DNA of 64,000 bases from Salipiger abyssi (GTDB lineage Bacteria; Pseudomonadota; Alphaproteobacteria; Rhodobacterales; Rhodobacteraceae). Shown here piece after piece: positions 19,046 through 26,534 of the stretch. How positions within the stretch are numbered: position 1 is the first letter of the stretch; every line of letters begins with the position of its first letter. A program made the position numbers and the translations under genes. The stretch is from assembly GCF_017311415.1 (NCBI RefSeq), contig NZ_JAEKIS010000004.1, positions 1 through 64,000 on the forward strand, in the 5' to 3' direction. Under the pieces are notes generated by a model, which worked only from the letters and a program-made list of their open reading frames with translations, made no database searches and had not been told where the DNA came from.

Positions 19046-19314
19046 CACGACCCCCCGCTTATGATGAGGTCGAACGCCCGGTCAGAGAGCGTCTTGACCA
19101 CGGAGTACATGAAGGGGGTGAAGACCAGCAGCCCGAGAAAAATCGCGACGATCTTGGGCACGAAAGTAAGCGTCATCTCCTGAATCTGCGTCAGCGCCTG
19201 AAAGAACGCGATGAGCAGACCGACGACCAGAGCAATCGCCATGATCGGCCCCGCCGCGTACAGCACGGTGAGGAAGGCGTCGGAGAGTATCCTATGTGTG
19301 TCGCTCTCGGTCAC
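19045..19314 (-). CDS. fliQ: Flagellar export gate protein FliQ
   Basis: An 89-residue protein with the two hydrophobic hairpin helices of FliQ (GPIMAIALVVGLLIAFFQALTQIQE, then FVPKIVAIFLGLLVF). The frame stays open far upstream, but the GTG at 19314 has a GGGGG ribosome site five bases before it and gives the normal FliQ length. FliQ packs around FliP and FliR in the export gate. It overlaps the transglycosylase start and lies 28 bases behind fliE. Confidence 0.94.
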   Translation of the reverse strand: MTESDTHRILSDAFLTVLYAAGPIMAIALVVGLLIAFFQALTQIQEMTLTFVPKIVAIFLGLLVFTPFMYSVVKTLSDRAFDLIISGGS

Positions 19315-19342
19315 AGTGCCCCCTGCCCGATCAGACCGATGC

Positions 19343-19669
19343 TCAGACCGGCATGCGGATGATTTCCTGATAGGCCTCGACCAGCTTGTCGCGCACCGAG
19401 ACGGCGGTGCGCACGGTCGAATCCAGCTCCAGCGTGGCCTCGACCACCGCCTGGGTGTCGGCCTGCCCCTGCAACCCGGTCTGCGCCACAGCCTCGGCGT
19501 GGCGCACGGTCTGCACCGCGTCGCGGCCAGCCTCGGCGAGCATGTCGGAAAAGCTGGGCTTGTCGGTCGCAGGCGCCGCAACGGCGCCCGGCTCGGCCGC
19601 CATGTCGCGCGAGGCCCGATAGGCCCCCGAGGCGGCGTTGATCGACAGGAGAGAGGAGGAGTCAGCCAT
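19343..19669 (-). CDS. fliE: Flagellar hook-basal body protein FliE
   Basis: A 108-residue FliE, the small adaptor joining the MS ring to the rod. The C-terminus is diagnostic (VRDKLVEAYQEIIRMPV), preceded by the VVEATLELDSTVRTAVS helix. Length is typical. It lies between flgC and fliQ, the usual order. Confidence 0.95.
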   Translation of the reverse strand: MADSSSLLSINAASGAYRASRDMAAEPGAVAAPATDKPSFSDMLAEAGRDAVQTVRHAEAVAQTGLQGQADTQAVVEATLELDSTVRTAVSVRDKLVEAYQEIIRMPV

Positions 19670-19680
19670 GACGGGTTACC

Positions 19681-20091
19681 CTATTTCAGCAAATCGAGGA
19701 GCTGCGAGCGCATGTTGCGCCCGGTTTCGAACATATTGAGATTGGCCTGATAGCTGCGCGATGCTTCGCGCATATTGCTCATCTCGAGGATGGTCTTGAC
19801 GTTGGACACCTTGACGAACCCGTCCTGATCCGCCGCCGGGTGGGCCGGATCGTAGCGCAGCTCGAAATCGGTGTCGTCGCGGCGGATGCCCGAGACCTCG
19901 ACCATGGAGTTGCCGCTCTCGCGATCGACCATCTCCTCAAAGGAGATGATCTTGCGACGATAGGGCTCCTCGCCGGGGTTGGTGCCGGTTGAGTTGGCGT
20001 TTGCAACGTTCTCAGAGACGACCTTGAGCCGTTCGCCCTGCGCCCGCATGCCGCTCGCGGCGATGGCGCCGATGGATTTCAGCGAGTCCAT
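19681..20091 (-). CDS. flgC: Flagellar basal-body rod protein FlgC
   Basis: A 136-residue rod protein. The N-terminal rod motif (ASGMRAQGERLKVVSENVANANSTG) and the C-terminal helix (NMREASRSYQANLNMFETGRN) are characteristic. FlgC is exported and assembles in the proximal rod. It is 10 bases behind flgB and 11 bases before fliE. Confidence 0.96.
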   Translation of the reverse strand: MDSLKSIGAIAASGMRAQGERLKVVSENVANANSTGTNPGEEPYRRKIISFEEMVDRESGNSMVEVSGIRRDDTDFELRYDPAHPAADQDGFVKVSNVKTILEMSNMREASRSYQANLNMFETGRNMRSQLLDLLK

Positions 20092-20101
20092 AATGCCCCC
20101 C

Positions 20102-20503
20102 TTAACGAATGCCGGTGACCGCGATGGTCAGCAGCGTATGACCCTTGCGGTAAAGCTCGGCGGCCAGCCGGTAGTTGCCCGCCACCTCCGCCGCCTTGAT
20201 GGTCTGCTGTTCGAGCGCCACGGTGTTGCCGTCGAGACTGCCCTCCCAGGCGCTCTCGTCTGTGGTCACCCGCACCCCGTCAGGCGCGCCGCCGACACTC
20301 TGGATATGCTTGGCATTGGTCACGTTCAGCCCGCGCACCGTGCGCGCACCGTCGGTCATGCTTTCGAAAGAGCTGATCTCCTTCGCCTTGTACTCCGGCG
20401 TATCCGCATTCGCGATATTTTCGGAGATCACCGACTGCCGCGCGCCCAGCCATTTCATGCGCTGAGAGGCGAGCTGAAAAAACGACATACCCGCAAGCTT
20501 CAT
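20102..20503 (-). CDS. flgB: Flagellar basal-body rod protein FlgB
   Basis: A 133-residue FlgB with the rod signature ARQSVISENIANADTPEYKAKE near its N-terminus. The ATG at 20503 has AAGGGA seven bases upstream; a GTG one codon earlier (20506) is possible. It is the first gene of the minus-strand flagellar operon and faces fliI across a 67-base gap, which must hold both promoters. Confidence 0.96.
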   Translation of the reverse strand: MKLAGMSFFQLASQRMKWLGARQSVISENIANADTPEYKAKEISSFESMTDGARTVRGLNVTNAKHIQSVGGAPDGVRVTTDESAWEGSLDGNTVALEQQTIKAAEVAGNYRLAAELYRKGHTLLTIAVTGIR

Positions 20504-20570
20504 CACTAGTTCCCTTTTGCTTGAAACAAGGATAGCATGAATAAATCCGCGTTAGCAATGGATAGAGACC

Positions 20571-21917
20571 ATGCATACAGCCTTTTCAGAGCTTTCAAGC
20601 CTTACAAGGACCATTGAAAGGGCAAGTATAACCGGTCAGGTGACCTCTGCACTGGGTTTGGTGCTCACGGTCTCCGGTTTGGAGCGCGCGATGGGAATCG
20701 GGTCGCATTGCGTGGTGCAGGGCAGCGGCGGCCCGGTGCTGGCGGAGGTTGTGGGGGTCGATGCGCAGGGCACACGGCTCCTGCCCTTCGGCAGCTGGGA
20801 CGGCGTGCGCGCCGGCGATCCGGTCGCTGTCAGCCACAGCGCCGCCGAGATCCGACCCGACGACGCCTGGATCGGTCGGGTGCTCGACGCACTGGGGCGC
20901 CCGCTCGACGGCAAGGGGCGGCTGCCCGAAGGCGCCGAACCACGCGCCATCCGTGCGGCCCCTACCCCGGCCTTCCAGCGCCGCCGCGTCGGTCCGCGCC
21001 TGGCGACCCGGCTCAAGGTCATGGATGCCTTTACCCCGCTGTGCCGCGGTCAGCGCATGGGGGTCTTTGCCGGCTCGGGCGTCGGCAAGTCGACCATGAT
21101 GGCGATGCTGGCGCGCAATGCGGAGGCGGATGTGATCGTGGTCGGGCTGGTCGGCGAGCGCGGCCGCGAGGTGCAGGACTTCCTTCAGGACGATCTTGGC
21201 GAAGAAGGTCTTGCGCGCGCGGTCGTCGTGGTCTCGACCGGGGACGAGCCGCCGCTGATGCGCCGGCAGGCCGCCTGGACAGCCACCGCCGTGGCCGAGC
21301 ATTTCCGCGATCAGGGCAAACAGGTGCTGCTGCTGCTCGACAGCGTGACCCGCTTCGCCATGGCGCAGCGCGAGATCGGTCTCGCAGGTGGCGAGCCGCC
21401 GACCTCCAAGGGCTACCCGCCCACCACCTTTGCCGAGCTGCCGAGGATGATGGAACGCGCCGGCCCCGGGTCGGGCGAGGCTGGCGACATCACCGCGCTT
21501 TATACGGTGCTGATGGATGGCGACGATATGGAAGATCCGATTGCCGACGCTGTGCGCGGCATTCTCGACGGCCATATCGTGCTGGACCGCAAGATCGCCG
21601 AGCAGGGCCGGTTCCCGGCGGTGAACCTGCTGCGCTCGATCTCGCGGATGCTGCCGGACTGCCACAGCGAAGAGGAATACGCACTCTTCAAGACCGCCCG
21701 GCGAGCCGCAGCGCGCTACGCGGATATGGAAGAGCTGATCCGGATCGGCGCCTATCGTCAGGGCAGCGACGCCGAGGTCGATTCGGCGATCCGGCTGGCC
21801 GAGCCGCTGGATACGCTGCTGTCGCAGGGCAAGCGCGAAGCGATGGAGCCAGGCGAAACTTTTGCCGGCCTGAGGCAGTGCCTGGCCAACGCCGGGCTGA
21901 TCTCAAAAGGCACCTGA
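20571..21917 (+). CDS. fliI: Flagellum-specific ATPase FliI
   Basis: A 448-residue F1-beta-like ATPase. Walker A is GSGVGKST (168-175), and ERGREVQDFL, LLLDSVTRFAMAQREIGLAGGEPPTSKGYPP and the C-terminal recognition region are FliI-like. It energises unfolding and export of flagellar substrates as a cytoplasmic hexamer. No fliH or fliJ is found beside it. It is divergent from flgB and only about 260 bases from repA, so it marks the junction between flagellar block and replication module. Confidence 0.95.
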   Translation: MHTAFSELSSLTRTIERASITGQVTSALGLVLTVSGLERAMGIGSHCVVQGSGGPVLAEVVGVDAQGTRLLPFGSWDGVRAGDPVAVSHSAAEIRPDDAWIGRVLDALGRPLDGKGRLPEGAEPRAIRAAPTPAFQRRRVGPRLATRLKVMDAFTPLCRGQRMGVFAGSGVGKSTMMAMLARNAEADVIVVGLVGERGREVQDFLQDDLGEEGLARAVVVVSTGDEPPLMRRQAAWTATAVAEHFRDQGKQVLLLLDSVTRFAMAQREIGLAGGEPPTSKGYPPTTFAELPRMMERAGPGSGEAGDITALYTVLMDGDDMEDPIADAVRGILDGHIVLDRKIAEQGRFPAVNLLRSISRMLPDCHSEEEYALFKTARRAAARYADMEELIRIGAYRQGSDAEVDSAIRLAEPLDTLLSQGKREAMEPGETFAGLRQCLANAGLISKGT

Positions 21918-22012
21918 ACCGCGGCTCCACATCAGGCCCCTGCCCCGGCGGATGCCCGAAACCGCGTGGCGTTGGCGCAGCAGGATTCCCGGTATCGCTC
22001 CGACCGCGCGCT

Positions 22013-22028
22013 GTTTACAGTTGTAAAC
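22013..22028. promoter_or_regulatory. parS-like palindrome, copy 1 (upstream of repA)
   Basis: GTTTACAGTTGTAAAC is a 16-bp near-perfect palindrome, one of three copies around repA and repB (others at 23550 and 24294). RepABC plasmids carry such palindromes as RepB-binding centromere sites, and their sequence defines compatibility groups in Rhodobacterales. The three copies agree at all positions except the central one or two. Confidence 0.8.
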
Positions 22029-22050
22029 GGCGCGCCTGAGTCATCGCGCA

Positions 22051-22121
22051 TATAGTCTCGAAGAGCCGTGATAGACACTATATCCGCGAAAATCCTTGAC
22101 TTAGAAGGGTGAATCACGGCT
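22051..22121. promoter_or_regulatory. Operator-rich repA upstream region
   Basis: Two nested inverted repeats precede repA: TATAGT (22051-22056) with ACTATA (22077-22082), and AGCCGTGAT (22064-22072) with ATCACGGCT (22113-22121). A TTGACT hexamer at 22096-22101 could be the -35 of the repABC promoter. RepA proteins of this family repress their own operon by binding repeats in this position, so these are candidate RepA operators. The assignment is inferred from position and symmetry. Confidence 0.5.
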
Positions 22122-22174
22122 TTTAACCCCAAGTGGCGTGAAAAAGGCCACATTTCATATTTTTGGGCAACCAC

Positions 22175-23359
22175 ATGATTCCTGTGACACCACTTGCGAC
22201 CGAGCGGCCCTCCGCTCTCGCAACCGAGATTTCGGAGCGATTGAACGCCGCGATCCGCGAGCATCTACTCTCGGCGTTCGCCCCCGACAACACCAAAACA
22301 CTGCGCAGTTTCTCCGCCCCCGAAGCGGCGGAACTGCTGGGCGTTTCGGGTCAGTTCATGCGCAAGGTTCATGCCGAGGGCACGATCCCCGAACCCGGAG
22401 ACATCCGTGGCGGGCGACGCTATTACTCCGCACAGGAGCTTTGGGACGCCCGCGAAATCCTCGAACAATCCTCGCGCAAGAAAGGCCGCTACGTGCCCCG
22501 CCGCACCGGTGACGAAAAGCTCCAAGTCTGGCAGCTGATGAACTTCAAGGGCGGCAGCAGCAAGAGCACCACGAGCATCCATCTCGCGCATTACTTTGCC
22601 CTGCGCGGCTACCGTGTTCTGGTGGTGGATCTCGACCCGCAGGGCTCGCTGACGTCGATGTGCGGCATCAGCCCCGAGATCGAATTCGACGGGCTCACCG
22701 TTTACGACGCGATCCGCTATGAGGATCCGGTCAACATGGCCGATGTCGTGGTGCCCACCTACTTCCCCGGTCTTTCGATTGCGCCATCCCGGCTGCTGCT
22801 CTCGGAGTTCGAAACGGAATCGGCGGTGCATTCCAACCCAGACCAGCCCTTCTTTACCCGAATCCGCAACGCGCTGGCGCAGATCGAAGGCGATTTCGAC
22901 CTCGTGCTGATGGACAGCCCGCCGCAGCTCGGCTTTCTGACCATCGCCGGCATGGCCGCCGCCAGCTCGCTGATCGTGCCGCTGACGCCATCGATGCTGG
23001 ATGTCTCCTCTACTGCGCAGTTCCTGGAACTCGCGGGCGCCTATATGGGCGTGATCGAAGATGCAGGCGCGACCCTGCAATACGATCACTTCAAGTTTCT
23101 CATCACCCGCGACGAACCGACCGACGTGCCGTCGCAACAGCTCACCTCTTTCATGCGGGCTCTGTTTCAGGATCGTGTGATCTCGGCCACTGCGCTCAAA
23201 AGCACCGCGATCAGCGACGCGACCATGCTGAAACAGTCGATCTACGAAGTCGTCCGCTCGGAGATGACCCGTGCGACCTACGATCGCGCGAAGAGTTCCA
23301 TGGATGCGGTCGGCCATGAGGTCGAAACCATGATCCGCCAGGCTTGGGGGCGTAAATAA
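22175..23359 (+). CDS. repA: Plasmid partitioning protein RepA (ParA-type ATPase)
   Basis: A 394-residue ParA-family ATPase of the RepABC type. An N-terminal HTH region (FSAPEAAELLGVSGQFMRKVHAEG, about 46-69) precedes the deviant Walker A KGGSSKST (125-132); VDLDPQGSLT and LVLMDSPPQLG follow. It moves plasmid copies together with RepB and represses the operon. The ATG at 22175 was chosen over an in-frame TTG at 22163. The stop overlaps the repB start (TAATG), implying translational coupling. Confidence 0.95.
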   Translation: MIPVTPLATERPSALATEISERLNAAIREHLLSAFAPDNTKTLRSFSAPEAAELLGVSGQFMRKVHAEGTIPEPGDIRGGRRYYSAQELWDAREILEQSSRKKGRYVPRRTGDEKLQVWQLMNFKGGSSKSTTSIHLAHYFALRGYRVLVVDLDPQGSLTSMCGISPEIEFDGLTVYDAIRYEDPVNMADVVVPTYFPGLSIAPSRLLLSEFETESAVHSNPDQPFFTRIRNALAQIEGDFDLVLMDSPPQLGFLTIAGMAAASSLIVPLTPSMLDVSSTAQFLELAGAYMGVIEDAGATLQYDHFKFLITRDEPTDVPSQQLTSFMRALFQDRVISATALKSTAISDATMLKQSIYEVVRSEMTRATYDRAKSSMDAVGHEVETMIRQAWGRK

Positions 23360-24327
23360 TGGCCAGAAAATCGCTCAGGGACATGTCCGGAATCGCCAAC
23401 ACCATCGCCCGTTCCGGCGGCAACGCGCCAGAGAAGGCCCCGCGCACCAGCGCACCCGCCCTCGGCGCGCTCCAGGGCTCGCTCGCCGCGATCCGCGAGA
23501 TCGACCCCACCCTCATCGACGACTGGGGCCCGGCGGACCGGCTTGAGGAGTTTACAGCTGTAAACCCCGACGAGGACGACGACAGCTTCGACGCTCTCAA
23601 GAACAGCATTCGGGAGGGCGGGCAGCACGTCCCGATCCTCGTGCGTCGCGCCAAGACCGAGGGCCGCTATGAGGCGATCTATGGGCGGCGGCGGCTGAGG
23701 GCTTGCCGTGAACTCGGTATCAAGGTGCGCGCCAACGTCCAGGATATTGACGACGCGACGGCCCTGCTGGCCAAGGGGCTGGAAAACGCCGCGCGGCGCA
23801 ACCTTTCCTTCTATGAAAAAGCGCGCTTTGCCGAGGCGATACAGGCTGCGGGCCATGACGGTGCGACCGCGCGGCAGGTGCTCAACCTCTCTGCCTCGGG
23901 TCTCTCGCATCTGAGCAAGATCACGCAAAACGTTCCCGCCAAAGTCGGCGACCAGCTCGGCGCCGCACCCCGGTCCGGGCGCCCGAAATGGACGGCACTT
24001 GCCGAGCTTTTTTCCGCCGGAAAGCTCACCGAGCGAGTCGCGCTCGACCTGCTGAAAAAGATGCCGCCGGAGCTGAGCTCTGACGAACGCCTCGAAACCC
24101 TGATGAAGGAAGCCGCGAAACGCGGTGCGCGACAGGGCGGGGCGGCCACCGAGATCACGCCCATCAAAGGCGTGACGATCAAATCCAGCCGGAGCTCGCT
24201 CTCGCTGTCCGTGAAGAAAACAGGCGAAAACGCCGCTTTCGCGGATTGGCTCGACGAGAACCTGTCGGAGATCATCAAGAAATCCTACGCGGCGTTTACA
24301 GATGTAAACGCCAAGGATGACACCTGA
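23359..24327 (+). CDS. repB: Plasmid partitioning protein RepB (ParB-type)
   Basis: A 322-residue ParB-family centromere-binding protein. The ParB/sulfiredoxin-like part includes VPILVRR and GRRRLRACRELG (109-120), then ENAARRNLSFYEKARFAEAI (142-161) and the HTH region (TARQVLNLSASGLSHLSKI). It should bind the GTTTACA-type palindromes, two of which lie within this very gene, encoding TAVN near residue 67 and TDVN near 314. Normal length for RepB. The stop is 181 bases before the chosen repC start, leaving room for the antisense RNA. Confidence 0.95.
   Translation: MARKSLRDMSGIANTIARSGGNAPEKAPRTSAPALGALQGSLAAIREIDPTLIDDWGPADRLEEFTAVNPDEDDDSFDALKNSIREGGQHVPILVRRAKTEGRYEAIYGRRRLRACRELGIKVRANVQDIDDATALLAKGLENAARRNLSFYEKARFAEAIQAAGHDGATARQVLNLSASGLSHLSKITQNVPAKVGDQLGAAPRSGRPKWTALAELFSAGKLTERVALDLLKKMPPELSSDERLETLMKEAAKRGARQGGAATEITPIKGVTIKSSRSSLSLSVKKTGENAAFADWLDENLSEIIKKSYAAFTDVNAKDDT
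23550..23565. promoter_or_regulatory. parS-like palindrome, copy 2 (inside repB)
   Basis: GTTTACAGCTGTAAAC is a perfect 16-bp palindrome inside the first quarter of repB, where it encodes part of the linker before the ParB domain. Same motif as at 22013 and 24294. Its persistence inside coding sequence argues for selection on the DNA site. Confidence 0.8.
24294..24309. promoter_or_regulatory. parS-like palindrome, copy 3 (3' end of repB)
   Basis: GTTTACAGATGTAAAC lies in the last codons of repB, 18 bases before its stop codon ends. It differs from the perfect copy only at the centre. Candidate RepB-binding site next to the ctRNA region. Confidence 0.8.
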
Positions 24328-24360
24328 ACCTGAGGACGAGCAGAAAGGAGGAAGGCGAAC

Positions 24361-24392
24361 AAAGAAAACCCCCGAAACCGGAGTTTCGAGGG
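24361..24392 (-). terminator. Rho-independent terminator of the ctRNA
   Basis: Read on the minus strand, CCCTCGAAAC pairs with GTTTCGGGGG (one G-U) around a 4-base loop, followed by TTTTCTTT. Arms are at 24383-24392 and 24369-24378. This is a standard intrinsic terminator and fits the end of an antisense RNA in the repB-repC gap. Confidence 0.7.
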
Positions 24393-24424
24393 CTGCTGCG
24401 CAAAGCGCAATTCTTAGATTAGAC
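24361..24424 (-). ncRNA. Predicted antisense ctRNA controlling repC
   Basis: RepABC plasmids encode a small antisense RNA between repB and repC that limits RepC synthesis. On the minus strand here a promoter-like TTGTAT (24454-24459) and TAGATT (24431-24436) are 17 bases apart, which would start transcription near 24424. About 30 bases downstream lies a terminator hairpin with a T-rich tail at 24361-24392. The resulting RNA of about 64 bases fits known ctRNAs. TAGATT and AATCTA at 24415 and 24431 form an extra inverted repeat. Predicted from signals and position only. Confidence 0.6.
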
Positions 24425-24508
24425 ACCTAGAATCTAGCAGCCAGCGAATCGCCATACAAGAGAAAACGCTCCTGAGCGAACGGGATTTCTTTGTCAGCTG
24501 GCAAAATC

Positions 24509-25855
24509 ATGGAACAAATCAACGATGCTCCGCATGGAGCGACCGTGGCAGGGCTGTCCCGGAACGGTCGGGCTGTGCCGAACGGCTGTCATGCATCCGG
24601 ATGGCGGAAAGCGACCGCAGCGCTGGCGCATGCCGAACGGCATGCGCTTGCAGGCGAACGCGCCGCTGTGCCAAAATCACAGGCGTTTGCAGCGGCGAAA
24701 CGTGTCGGGCCGCAGATCGGGCTGAAACCCGGCGACCTGCTGCTGCTGGACACGCTTGGCGCCTTCACCCAGGCGCAAGACTGGGAGGAGGGCAGGCGCC
24801 CGATTGTCTGGGCTTCCAATGCATATCTGATGGAACGTACGGGCTTTTCGCTTTCCGCCCTGAAACGCCACGCCCGGCGCCTGGTGGAGGCCGGTGTGAT
24901 TGCCTTCCGAGACAGCCCCAACGGCAAGCGCTGGGGACATCGCGACGCTGCGGGCATCATCGTCGAAGCTTACGGGTTCGATCTGTCACCGCTCGCAGCG
25001 CGGGCAGAAGAATTCACCCAGCTCTTCGCCACCCTGGAAGCCGAGCGCGCCGAATGTCAGCGCCTGAAGCGCCAAATTACCATCACCCGTCGCACGATCC
25101 GTGCCCGCATCCAGATCGCGCTGCAAGAGGCGCTCAGCGGCCCCTGGCAACAGTTTGAGACGCTGTTCCACGCCCTCCTCTCAAAACTGCCACGCCGCAA
25201 CTCGGAACGCGCGGCGCTGGAAGGCCTGCTGAGCTGGTTCACGGAACTGCTCCAAAAAGTCGAGACTGCCTTTCTCGACGCCCATCCACCTGTGGAAAAC
25301 TCCGCGCAAACCGAAAAAGAAGCGAAGCAAAAAACCAATGAAATGACCCCCAACGAGATCATTTTCGACCCCCACATACAGACTACAAATCAACTTCAAT
25401 TTGTAACTCGTACATCCGCATCAATGGACAAAAGCGTGACGAGACCCGACGAAAACCCTTCCAGTACTTGCGCAGAGAACGCTTCGAAACGCGAGCTAAG
25501 GAGCGATAATGTCTTTACAAATACCGATTTACCAATCGTGATAAAAGCCTGTCCAGAATTCAGCGCCTGGGCTCACACTATGGGCAATGCTCTTGGAGGA
25601 TGGCAGGATCTGAACCATGCCGCTACGCGGCTTGGACCTATGATTGGCCTCTCTGAACCTGTGTGGGCCACTGCGCAAGAGAAGCTGGGCAATATTGCTG
25701 CGACAGCGGCACTCGCGCTAATTTTCGAAAAACACTGTGCAGGTGAGATCAGATCTCCAAGTGGATATATGCGTGGCATGCTGCGGAAAGCCGGGGCAGG
25801 GGAGCTACATCTCAATCGCAGTTTTCATGGCCGTATGAACCGGCAGGTGACGTGA
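24509..25855 (+). CDS. repC: Replication initiation protein RepC
   Basis: A 448-residue RepC, the initiator of RepABC replicons. The N-terminal domain includes LLLLDTLGAFTQAQDWEEGRRPIVWASNAYLMERTGFSLSALKRHARRLVEAGVI, the winged-helix core; a polar linker and a C-terminal domain (PEFSAWAHTMGNALGGW...SGYMRGML) follow. In the family the origin lies inside repC. The ATG at 24509 was chosen; an in-frame TTG at 24491 is possible and no strong ribosome site exists, as expected for a gene under ctRNA control. The part from about 25360 on is clearly more AT-rich than its surroundings. Confidence 0.94.
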   Translation: MEQINDAPHGATVAGLSRNGRAVPNGCHASGWRKATAALAHAERHALAGERAAVPKSQAFAAAKRVGPQIGLKPGDLLLLDTLGAFTQAQDWEEGRRPIVWASNAYLMERTGFSLSALKRHARRLVEAGVIAFRDSPNGKRWGHRDAAGIIVEAYGFDLSPLAARAEEFTQLFATLEAERAECQRLKRQITITRRTIRARIQIALQEALSGPWQQFETLFHALLSKLPRRNSERAALEGLLSWFTELLQKVETAFLDAHPPVENSAQTEKEAKQKTNEMTPNEIIFDPHIQTTNQLQFVTRTSASMDKSVTRPDENPSSTCAENASKRELRSDNVFTNTDLPIVIKACPEFSAWAHTMGNALGGWQDLNHAATRLGPMIGLSEPVWATAQEKLGNIAATAALALIFEKHCAGEIRSPSGYMRGMLRKAGAGELHLNRSFHGRMNRQVT

Positions 25856-26534
25856 GATGACTCGTCATGACCTTCATTCGGAGCGTCCAATATCGGCACA
25901 GTCAGGCTCCAGACCTCTGCAAACCGGGCCGGCATTCTTCTCCGAGGCAGGTGAGCAAAGCGCGTCGGGGAATTCGTGTCGAACTGCTCGTACTTCTGAA
26001 CCCCAGGTCATCATTGAGGGTCACCTTGCCGTTTGATTATTGGACATATCGACAGCTTGAAAGGGGAGGCGGTTTTTGTCGGGATTTCGTACGAAAAGCG
26101 CCGCACCTATGTGGATACCGAGCATGAAATTTGCCCGTCACAGTCACAAAGGCGATCATGACACGCTATCCCACATGGCGCGGCAGGTCACGTCTCTGCG
26201 CGTGGAAGCCATTGAAGGTGTTGCGTCTTTGTCGGTGACATTGTCCGTCGTCCGACTGACGCAAGCGCTTCAGGTCCACAGCACTTGTCACCTGACGGGG
26301 CAGGGGGCTTTATGCGGCAGAATATTCAGAGGAGCCGTAACGAAAAAATCAGGATATCGGCGACAGCTATCCAGCCTCCTCCATTGGACCGAATGCGCGC
26401 ACAGGCAGGACGGGGCGGGCGCGCCACAGGTTTGGCCTCAATACCGGACCTGTCCGCTGCCCGGCAGCGCATCATGTCGCGACGACTCAAGAGAGGAGCA
26501 TGAAGTTCCGCGAGCCCAGCGAGGCGCGCCTCAG
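25856..26534. other. Gene-poor stretch between repC and the TauE/TIGR02186 genes
   Basis: About 680 bases without a recognisable gene. Composition is less GC-rich than in neighbouring operons and the open frames crossing it look like noise or remnants. The first 180 bases contain the small coupled frame listed separately. At 26500-26534 a GAGGAGC ribosome-like site precedes an ATG with only eleven further sense codons before a stop, which may be the beginning of a gene destroyed by rearrangement. The stretch looks like a junction scar between the replication module and the sulfatase cargo. Confidence 0.5.
25857..26036 (+). CDS. Possible small protein coupled to repC (unknown)
   Basis: An ATG one base after the repC stop, with AGGTGA six bases upstream inside the repC end, opens a 59-residue frame (MTRHDLHSERP at the start, VIIEGHLAV at the end). 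It matches no family I recognise, has no membrane segment and is rich in Ser, Arg and Glu. Tight spacing suggests translational coupling, but it could be chance. Low confidence. Confidence 0.25.
   Translation: MTRHDLHSERPISAQSGSRPLQTGPAFFSEAGEQSASGNSCRTARTSEPQVIIEGHLAV

Noticed and set aside
20504-20570. Sigma-54 promoter between flgB and fliI
   Set aside because: No GG-N10-GC element in the 67-base gap; promoters must be there but cannot be named.
26521-26533. Palindrome GAGGCGCGCCTC as terminator of the TIGR02186 gene
   Set aside because: It has no loop and no U-tract; a chance GC palindrome is as likely.
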